64,000 bases of DNA from Collybiopsis luxurians FD-317 M1 (taxonomy: Eukaryota; Basidiomycota; Agaricomycetes; Agaricales; Omphalotaceae), in assembly GCA_000827265.1 (NCBI GenBank), contig KN834802.1, positions 84,988 to 148,987 on the forward strand, written 5' to 3'. The position numbers and the translations under genes were made by a program. The notes below the pieces were generated by a model. The model saw only the letters and a program-made list of their open reading frames with translations, was not told where the DNA came from and made no database searches. Shown here one piece after another: positions 56,711 to 64,000 of this stretch (positions within the stretch are counted from its first letter, which is position 1; every line of letters starts with the position of its first letter).

Positions 56711-57337
56711 TCCTTTAGACTGCATCCCTCAAGTTGCGACTCGGGGCTATGGCTTTCCTTCCAAATTCAAACACTTTTCCCTTCCTAGTATCCCACTGCT
56801 ATGTCCAAGGTTGTCCCCTTTTACCCATCCGGTTGTCCCTTTGGTTCAGGTGTTGTTTTAAGTCCATTACCCATTGGAGCGAAACTTTCATGTCATACTT
56901 GCATTACTGCATATGATTTGCCCTCCTAATTATCAAAACCGCACAATTATTGGCTTATTCATTCACTGCCCTCATTTTCAGCTCTGGCTTTGGACCTCTT
57001 GTAATTTCAGCTATTGAAAATGTAACCCTGCCCAGCTCCAGTAAATCAAGTTCCTAGGGTTAGCATATCATCCACGTTGTATCTTCAGGCAAAACAATTG
57101 AAGTAGGGATCTGCACAGTGAACACTTAGGGTTTGGAAGATACAAAGGAACAAATATAAGTATAGAAAAGACTAGACAGGGGATGGCTAGGAAAGATAGG
57201 CATAGTGTTTCCAGTTTCAAATTTTCCAAGCTCTACAATACCTTCATCCTAAGAATTACTCAAATACTTGTACCAGCTTGATGGAAATCAGTATTTGATT
57301 CAAGACTTGCACTATCCCCGTGCCAAATTTGTACAGT
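56711..57337. other. intergenic region
   Basis: No gene or clear repeat seen. Confidence 0.4.
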
Positions 57338-57665
57338 ACAGATAATGTTACCATGTCAATGATTCCCCATGCTTCCACATACCGTTCCATCGTGCGATAC
57401 TGCATCCGTAAGCTTTACAATGTCCTGGATGCCGAATAGTGTAATCTATCTCCACTGCCGCACAATGTCCCATGTAGGTATGCAACCAATTTGTACAGAT
57501 TGAAGGCCAGACCTTTTCCCAAATGTTCTGAAAGTAACCCGCACACTCTGTTGTATGGTATGATTGTGAGTCCGACAGGAGCATCGGCTTTGTTAATAGG
57601 ATTACTTCATCCACATCAGGCCTGGAATCAGTATTGGTTGTAGAAGAATCAGAAAATTCATCAAC
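57338..57665 (-). repeat. duplicated segment downstream of orphan copy D
   Basis: Pair of 45340-45665. The minus strand is open for 88 codons here (57614-57348; CAGYFQNIWEKVWPSICTNW, then MGHCAAVEIDYTIRHPGH), ending in KHGESLTW. It could be a 3' exon of another gene, but no partner exons were found. Unrecognised. Confidence 0.4.
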
Positions 57666-57711
57666 CAGGTTATAAACCTCTAGTTATAAAAATGAGTATC
57701 AAGTTAGGCTG

Positions 57712-59863
57712 TCAAGCATACAAAGGTGAACCTTCCTCAGAATCATCAGAGCTGTTCTCCCAAGCCTCAGATTCTAAAGAAGTATGTTATCAAGTCCAGC
57801 AGAGTACAATTTGCTCAAAACAACATACCTTGCTCAACAACCATCTCACTGCCATATCCTGGCATAAAACAAAATGTTGGCCAACCTTGAAAGTGCACAT
57901 AGTCATTTGTTTTAGGATTATAGCCTCTGAACTTGTGAAGACGTTGTATTGCTTTGAGGAGTGTAGGTGAAGCATTTAAATAACCCACATCGGAGCTCAG
58001 AGTAATAGATGGAATCCCAAGGAGGTCCATTGTTTCTGCTTTCATTTTGACCTTTCCCAAAGGATCGAATGACCAGAATGGGGAGCAATCTGGTTTAATT
58101 TGAGTTGTAAGCTGCCTGTGACTCCAGACTTTCTCAACCGGTGGAAGGAAGAGAAAAACTTGAGACATGGTGCCATGATGAAGTATTTGGGGCAGATGAT
58201 TCACAGGGAATAGGGGGATAGTCACTTGGTGTTCTACAATATGCATCACCCCTGTAAGTTCTTGTCAGAAACTGAAAGGCAATAACAGTTGTGGAAGCAA
58301 AACAATTGTTGGGAAGGTGGGTTATGTACTTACTAAAACTTGAAAATTCCAGCTCTGCAATCTTCAGTTGATCCAAGATGTAGGGCAATTGAACCATCCA
58401 GCTATGGTTAACTTCGTCCCTGGTCCAGGTATGGATCCGGTAAATGGAAGGGCCATGAAAACACCCTTCAAGAAAATTATATGAAACCCTTAACCACAGA
58501 CACTAAGATTAGCCTGAAATAAAATGGTTAAAGGAGGACCATTACCTGTTCCACCCATCCTGAACTCTCCAAATTTGGGGGTAATAGTTCTCAGGGCTAT
58601 CAAAGATGAACCAAGATCCTGATATACAATCCCCTTCAGAAGACATGGGCATCTGGCCAACCACTTCTCCAGTGCTTGAATCAACCATTGAACTCAGATG
58701 ACAACCTGTAAAAAGATCAATAGAAATATAATTTGCCATCAGAGAGTACGGCTTTAGAAAGTTGTCAACATTTTCTTCAATGACATGTTGGAAATACTGT
58801 TGAATTGCCTGTGAGGAATGGAATGTTGAGGAATGACCCCAAAATTTGCATATTGCATGTTAAGCCCAGCAAAGGGAACACCTACATAAATATAACATGG
58901 AGGTCCCCAGCAGAAAGTGCCATTTGAGGGGTCAATCCAAATTTCCTCCACGGGCAGCAATGAGGAATTGAGTAGGCTCTGGCAATACCTTTGCTTGGCT
59001 ATTATCAGTGCATCACTATCTGCATGCTGAATCTTTTGTCATTCACTGGGGAAGGTTTAGTAATTTTTAAACTCACAAACCGCCAGTCTATGTAGCTTCG
59101 GACTGCATCCGATGCTCTCATCCATACAAGATTGAATGGAATCATTTCTAAAGTCCATCCACATCATCCCTACTCCGACATAGCATTTATAAAAAGCACT
59201 TGCCTTGGTGAAATATTAACGACGGTGAGATCGAATGTGTGAAGGCATACAATTGCCAGCTATTGGCCTCACTGTGATCCTCAAAATGTGAATTCACTTT
59301 GGCAAGGACAAGGATCGAGGATGGTGGCCTCACCGGACATTAGCAAAAGATTTCAAGTCACTTTTCCATCTCTGAGAAATGAGATGATGATTTGCTTCTG
59401 GATGAAACTAGTATTATACCTCGTGAGCATCATCTCCTTCATATGTGATCGCCATAAAATTCTTTTCTCACTTCTTCGACGCAAGCTTTACAACCTCAAT
59501 CTTGACCAATGAATGTGTGGCACTGTGTTCCCAATGGGAAGCAATATGATTTGCCTGAGATGCTGAGAGTCGGTTGAGAGAATTCAGCTGCGAGGATATC
59601 CGCTGTAGCACGATCATATCCCTCCGGCGAACTTCCTTAAACTGATCATGACTTGTCTCAGTCCTCGGCCAGCCAAAAGAGAGCTGAGTATGCACATTAT
59701 CGAGATACGAATGTTCACGACGTCTCTTTCTCTGGACATCCTCATCCATCTCGTATTCATTGCCATCACGATATCTGGGATACTGGTGGATGATGGTCTG
59801 ATTACCGTACACTACATTGAGATCAGATTGAGATATGGTGGAATTTCGAGCGTGGTTCAACAT
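57712..59863 (-). pseudogene. orphan-family copy D (one nonsense codon)
   Basis: Best-preserved full-length copy. Exon 1 is 59863-59696 (168 nt, the same length as in copy A), exon 2 from 59641. Motifs in order: NSTISQSDLNVVYGNQT, RKRRREHSYLDN, FKEVRRRDM, KIEVVKLASKK, RWKSDLKSFANV, SWQLYAFTHSISPSLIFH, IPFNLVWMRASDAVRSYIDW, EIWIDPSNGTFCWGPPC, SWFIFDSPENY, VEKVWSHRQLTTQIKPDCSP, FQGWPTFCFMPGYG and an acidic end SEAWENSSDDSEEGSPLYA with a stop at 57714-57712. In exon 2 the CGA of copy C is TGA (59470-59468), truncating the product after SKK unless it is read through. Intron 4 uses a GC donor (GCAAGT, 59203-59198). Otherwise it is intact; very recently dead, or a sequencing error at one base. Confidence 0.7.
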
Positions 59864-60389
59864 TGGGTCCTGGGGAATGTATACAACAGCGCAGAATACA
59901 CGAGGCAAGGTGGTGGATCGATGAAAAGACGAAAAGCTGTTCAGCAAGTGACAGGTATTGTATCCATTATAACACATACAATACAGGATTCGCCGGACAG
60001 GCGACGGCGATGATCAAGATTGAAGGGAGCAGGTGACTGAATGTGGGATTTGATCATAGGAATATATATCTCTTCATGTACAGCATGAAATTGTGTTTAT
60101 TATTCTTCGTTCTTTCAGCCTCGGGTGAAATGAATGAATTTACGGAGTGCTAGAGAGGAACTACTTAAGCTTCAATGAAGACGCCTCGGTCAGAGTCAAA
60201 AGATTGAAGGGGAATTATAAAATGACAGATCCTGGTCAGAAGTTCCGTGGAGGACAGATAACTCGATGCGCTGCGAGGTGTTGACCAAAATAATATCTAC
60301 AGCTTATTAGGCCATTGACATCCATGGCTGTGATATATCAAGACAGGAATGATACGGCTTTAAATAGCCGGATCTCGGCCTGGCAACAG
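59864..60389. other. upstream region of orphan copy D
   Basis: Similar to the region upstream of copy C. No gene is supported. Confidence 0.45.
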
Positions 60390-60999
60390 TAAGCGCCCGG
60401 GAAGGATGACCGAATGAAATTTAACCTTTTTCCACCTTTCCTCCTTCCTTCCTCCGTGTCGTGTATGGGGACGACGAACGCTGTTGGTGCGGCGCAATGA
60501 TTAACAGACCTAGAGCTCTCTCTGCTCCATACGACTCTATTACAAAGCCGTTGATTACATTCAAAAAGAAAAAGAAAACCTATTATACTCGTACAACCAG
60601 TTACAGTAATCCTTGAATTTGGACTCCCTGACGCTCTCTCGCTCTTTCTTAGTTCTTTTGTGCAACTTAATTTCCAGCTCTCTAATCGGCTTCTTCCATC
60701 TCTCGGCTCTCCTCCTCTTTCATCTTTTTTGGTCGATATACGAAATGAATAGGAAAAGGTTTAAGGGAACCAAAAGTACCGTTCGTCAGTACCACGCAAA
60801 AGTTGTTGGTTAAGAAACAAAGGTGAGCCTCGTTCTATTTATCAGATAATTAGGAACTGATATCTGAACTGCAATTCCTTCCCATTTCGTGGTTATCTTT
60901 AGATTCTCGACATACCAATCCATTTAAAAATAATATTTTGACACCTCCCAAACCATATCGGGAATAGGTGCATATCCGTCTTTCTTTCTTTATCATCTC
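60390..60999 (+). promoter_or_regulatory. upstream region of Ser/Thr-rich copy 3
   Basis: Third member of the upstream-region family (53560-54233, 56430-56710). It ends with an ATA at the position of the upstream ATG of copy 2 (GGAATAGGTGCATATCC versus GGAATGGGTGCGGATCC), which supports the downstream ATG at 61000 as the real start. A GTGAGCCTCG donor-like site at 60821 suggests a leader intron. Confidence 0.5.
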
Positions 61000-62403
61000 A
61001 TGTCGCTTCTGTCTCTGACAACTTTTTCACCCCCAGCAGATTTAACTAGCAATTTGGATCCTCCGAGTACTGACACTACGCCTGCAGCTGTCAGCGATTC
61101 TTCTACTACGATTGCTATATCCACCACCCCCTCTATTCCCTCAACAACTCCAACTTCGTCCTCTCCCTCCTCCCCCAACGCGGCTACTTCTCCCGCTGGC
61201 ACGACCATCTTCCCCTCATCCACCGCGTCCAAATTCGATGGAACCCCCATTGGTAGCTTGAGTTTGTCCAGCTCGTCTGCTTCCAGCTCTGCGAGTTTGA
61301 GTTCGGGTGGTACCGGCTCCAGTGTATCCAGTGCCACGTCAACCCTAAGCAGCACCCTCACCGCACCCCTCACTACCTCCGTCCAAGCTACCATCATGAC
61401 GACCAACGCAAATTGCCAAAGCGTCACCACCGTCATCACCACCGAATCCATCCTATCCGCTGGGTCCGTCGTCACCTCCTCCGCCTCCTCCAATGGAAGC
61501 ATCAATTCAACGGGGTCGAGTTCGAAATCGAACGTCGGCGAAATCGTAGGAGGCGTTTTGGGTGGTGTAGCCGGGTTAGCGATTATTCTCGCTGTGCTGT
61601 TTTTCGTGTGGAAGAGGCAGAAAAGGAGGAGGGAGCTCGAGGAGGCTTTTGATGGGAACTTTGATCCGGACAGGATCGTTCGCGCTGGAGGTGTAGGCGG
61701 GGCTGGAGTGAGGGATAGCTATACGAGTGAGACGGGAGGGTACACGTATGTGTATGCGGGAGGGGAAAATGCGAAAATGAAAAAGGCGGCGAAGAGGGCT
61801 AGTCGGGCTTTGGAGAAGGAGATGGTGGCAAGTAAGGGAGGTGCAGGTGCAGGTTTGGGTGGGGGGACGTTGCCGGATATTCCTGTGGATGGGCAAGGGA
61901 GTTTGGATATTGAGGGGGGGTATGTATACGGACAAGGACATGGGTATGGACGCAGACCGGAGATGCCGCAGCTCGTGCATTCAAACGCGATTTCGACAAT
62001 TCAGTTACTGCATGAGAGGATGGACGATGAGACTGAGCTCGAGTGGGCGCTGGAGCCTGCGAATCTGTGTCTCAGTCTATACTGTTTGATACGTGATAGC
62101 CTTGACTCCGTATCTCTTTATCACCTGACCCAGACTTGTACACATGTAAATAGTCAAAAAGGATTGAACATATTGATGGCCCCAACTGCTCAGAATTTCA
62201 GTCTATTTTGTAGTATTTCCCAATTTCGTCAACAAGAATCCATAGCATTCAACTCCCTTGACCCGATGCTAAAATTGATCTTCTCAAACTCTTCTGATTG
62301 CTTTGCTGTTTGTCTTACATTTTTGGGGGGTTTTGAAGCGGATCCTTGGTCATGCGCAGGGGTGCAACGTGAGTTTTTGCAATATGCTTACAGCCTATAC
62401 TGA
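61000..62403 (+). CDS. Ser/Thr-rich single-pass membrane protein, copy 3
   Basis: Single open exon of 467 codons. MSLLSLTTFSPPADLTSNLD starts a Ser/Thr/Pro stalk, followed by SSSKSNVGEIVGGVLGGVAG, a helix (LAIILAVLFFVW), KRQKRRRE, AFDGNFDPDRIVRAGG, a SRALEKEM segment, TLPDIPVDGQGSLDIEGGY, GYGRRPEMPQLVH and AISTIQLLHE. Beyond about residue 355 the frame runs on through sequence that corresponds to the 3' flank in the other copies (LYCLIRDSL and later), so the last 100 residues may be an extension after loss of the original stop. A surface stalk protein as for copy 2, with the same domain order. A hAT transposase begins 160 bp after it. Confidence 0.72.
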   Translation: MSLLSLTTFSPPADLTSNLDPPSTDTTPAAVSDSSTTIAISTTPSIPSTTPTSSSPSSPNAATSPAGTTIFPSSTASKFDGTPIGSLSLSSSSASSSASLSSGGTGSSVSSATSTLSSTLTAPLTTSVQATIMTTNANCQSVTTVITTESILSAGSVVTSSASSNGSINSTGSSSKSNVGEIVGGVLGGVAGLAIILAVLFFVWKRQKRRRELEEAFDGNFDPDRIVRAGGVGGAGVRDSYTSETGGYTYVYAGGENAKMKKAAKRASRALEKEMVASKGGAGAGLGGGTLPDIPVDGQGSLDIEGGYVYGQGHGYGRRPEMPQLVHSNAISTIQLLHERMDDETELEWALEPANLCLSLYCLIRDSLDSVSLYHLTQTCTHVNSQKGLNILMAPTAQNFSLFCSISQFRQQESIAFNSLDPMLKLIFSNSSDCFAVCLTFLGGFEADPWSCAGVQREFLQYAYSLY

Positions 62404-62565
62404 AATCAGGATTAAACCCTCGCAACCATGTTTCCAAAGTACTGCAAGAAAGTTACCGATAATATGGCGATCACAACTATTAAACCTGCTCCTATTTATC
62501 AAAAGCACAAGTCGTGGATCATCCCACATGGTGGGACAGTTGGTGCAGCTGGCAACTAAGATCAA
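62404..62565 (+). other. possible BED-finger remnant before the hAT transposase
   Basis: One frame shows CKKVTDNMAITTIKPAPIYQ and ends in GTVGAAGN and TAA just before the start at 62566. The spacing suits a decayed N-terminal zinc finger of a hAT transposase, but the second Cys and the His residues are not clear. Confidence 0.3.
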
Positions 62566-64000
62566 ATGGACATCGAAAATAACAGTTCTCAGGCTGAGGG
62601 AGGTGCTGGGTCCATTGCGCAGCATGGCATTGCCGAGTATATCCCATTGAGGATGACTCCGACGCGACAGGCTGCAATCGACCTAGCACTGTTCCAGCTG
62701 GTTTTGTGTGCTGCACTTCCATTCAGCTTTGTCGAAAATCCCTGGTTTGTGAACTTCACGACTGTTGCTGCTAGCAACTATATTACTCTGGAACGATCTG
62801 CTTTTTTCACTCGTCTGATTTCGGAGCAGATGGTTCTGTTTTGGAATGCGTTAGCTAAGCTCTTAAAGAACCGACAGTATCTGACTGTTTCGTTTGACGG
62901 CTGGAGCTCTCGTGCTAAGGACCAAATCTATACTTTTCACACTACCCTTCCCAGCCGGCGTTCCATCTTTGCTACAGGTCATGTTTTTAAAGGTATCAGT
63001 GTGACTGTTACTGCACTCCTCAATGTAGTCAAAAGCAGCATTTTTGACAAGTATGGGGCTCACTGATATAGTGCCGCCATTGGAGATGGTGGGCCAAATG
63101 TACGAGCAGCGCGGAAGTTGCTCACAAAGGAGCTCCCATGGATTCTTAATATCTACGATGTGTGTCACAACCTCAGCCTATTCCTCAAAGATCTCGGTAA
63201 ATTATTCAAAGATGTACGTCTACATATTCTTAATGGTGTATTCTATTAACATGTTGCACATAGGAGCTAAAGATTGTATCGGCAACTTCAAATTATTTCG
63301 GACAGTCCAATCTTGGTACTGCCCAGCTCACCGAAGAGCGCAAAAGACAAAATATTGCCACTGGTATGATATCTGCTTCAGAAACACGCTTCGGTACAAC
63401 CTATCACCTGGCTAAAGCAGTACAGAGATGCATGCCAGCACTTGTGAAGTGTGTCATGAGCAGAGCCATTACTTTTACAACTAAGGCAGTGAGCGACTTA
63501 GATAGTTTTCTTATTACTGTTAACATTTTTGCTTCTCAGACAAAATGGCTCACCTCTTACTTCAAGAAAGGGCCGCGAAACTTGACATTCCAAATGCAAC
63601 TGGACAGGATCACCAAGCTCTTTGAATCGGGCGCAAATGGTATCACAAGGTAAGAAGGTCAGAACATCACATGCGCCGATGTCTTTTACGTCTGGATTAC
63701 TATTGCCTGGCATCTTGAGCGGGTCCTTGCTGACCTGGAAAATGATGTATCGCAATATCGGTCACAGGTTGTTCAGATTTATAATGACCGTTTCAACCAG
63801 AACCAGATGACGACGGAGACATCTCACCAACTTTTCCTTCTTGGGTATGTCCTCCATCCATGTACGTCCATATCAATTTCAGACTCCTATTTGAGTATAC
63901 TGATATACTCTAGTGTACTTTCTCAATGGCGGCTTGCAGCTTGCAATGTTGCTGATTCAAGATGGGGAAATGCCCACTCGCTCTCAGTATTCAGACTTAT
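62566..64000 (+). mobile_element. hAT-superfamily transposase, partial and decaying
   Basis: The first exon encodes ALFQLVLCAALPFSFVENPW, the SRLIxE-like TRLISEQ, LTVSFDGWSSRAKDQIYTFH and GHVFKGISVTVTALLNVV, followed, after an in-frame TGA at 63064-63066, by SAAIGDGGPNVRAARKLLTK and LPWILNIYDVCHNLSLFLKD. Then come a GTACGT intron, ELKIVSATSNYFGQSN, ETRFGTTYHLAKAV, TKWLTSYFKKGPRNL and VFYVWITIAWHLERVLADLE. This is the order of basidiomycete hAT (DUF659-type) transposases: the first catalytic Asp in SFDGW, the second in GDGG, then the all-helical insertion. The RNase-H fold C-terminal part and the dimerisation domain lie beyond 64000. The nonsense codon and a small insertion near 63645-63670 make it inactive. 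Confidence 0.75.

Noticed and set aside
56342..56861. Two overlapping frames of 118 and 171 codons
   Set aside because: They fall in a copy of the upstream region of the Ser/Thr-rich genes and are not conserved as proteins in the other two copies.
1..64000. CRISPR arrays, bacterial operons, phage or plasmid features
   Set aside because: The split genes and fungal families exclude a prokaryotic origin and no regular spaced repeats were seen.

Overview
The window looks like a chromosome segment of a basidiomycete fungus, most likely an agaricomycete. Genes are split by many short introns of about 45-70 bp with GT-AG (and some GC-AG) ends. Several proteins belong to families that I know as largely basidiomycete: DUF6533, DUF6534, DUF6536-type membrane proteins, and a mushroom-type orphan family with a W-[IV]-[DN]-P-S-x-G motif. 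All family names come from memory of conserved motifs; no search was run. No rRNA, CRISPR or convincing tRNA was seen. Two runs of N (19225-19409 and 39524-40424) are assembly gaps.

Left third (1 to 26.6 kb): an old, repeatedly duplicated cassette. A DUF6536-type multi-pass membrane protein occurs three times plus a fragment: copy 1 (2808-5283, open), copy 2 (10480-12964, pseudogene), a fragment (13331-13550) and copy 3 (23771-26189, intact). Copies 1 and 2 are each followed by a decayed minus-strand rhomboid-protease gene (6135-7183 and 14362-15441). A non-coding or decayed block (7260-9400) reappears before copy 3 (22480-23640). The second cassette was opened by a 4.7 kb terminal-inverted-repeat transposon (15527-20239), which carries two inverted copies of a TA-flanked miniature element around the first gap. 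An intact alpha/beta hydrolase gene (20993-22158, minus) lies between the transposon and copy 3. A Ty3/gypsy protease fragment sits at the left edge.

Middle (26.6 to 44.7 kb): orphan-family copy A (minus), a 642 bp hAT-type miniature element with a perfect 8 bp target duplication, a DUF6533 gene (31656-33212), an unrecognised minus-strand membrane gene, the first Ser/Thr-rich single-pass protein (36978-37775), a 2 kb terminal-inverted-repeat transposon with a 9 bp target duplication containing the second gap, and a DUF6534 gene (42536-43870).

Right third (44.3 to 64 kb): a second family-expansion zone. Orphan-family copies B, C and D are all damaged, and copy B has its middle exons inverted in place. 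Interleaved are three more loci of the Ser/Thr-rich membrane protein, one deleted for its membrane segment and one with a duplicated tail, plus an orphan copy of their upstream region. An intact 12-exon cytochrome P450 (48473-50662) reads 506 codons without interruption; its heme cysteine is on an 11 nt exon. The window ends inside a decaying hAT transposase.

Overall, working single-copy genes (hydrolase, P450, DUF6533, DUF6534) sit among families of membrane and orphan proteins that are duplicating and decaying, with DNA transposons throughout. I found no convincing new multi-gene system. The strongest new observations are gene-structure details and precise rearrangements.
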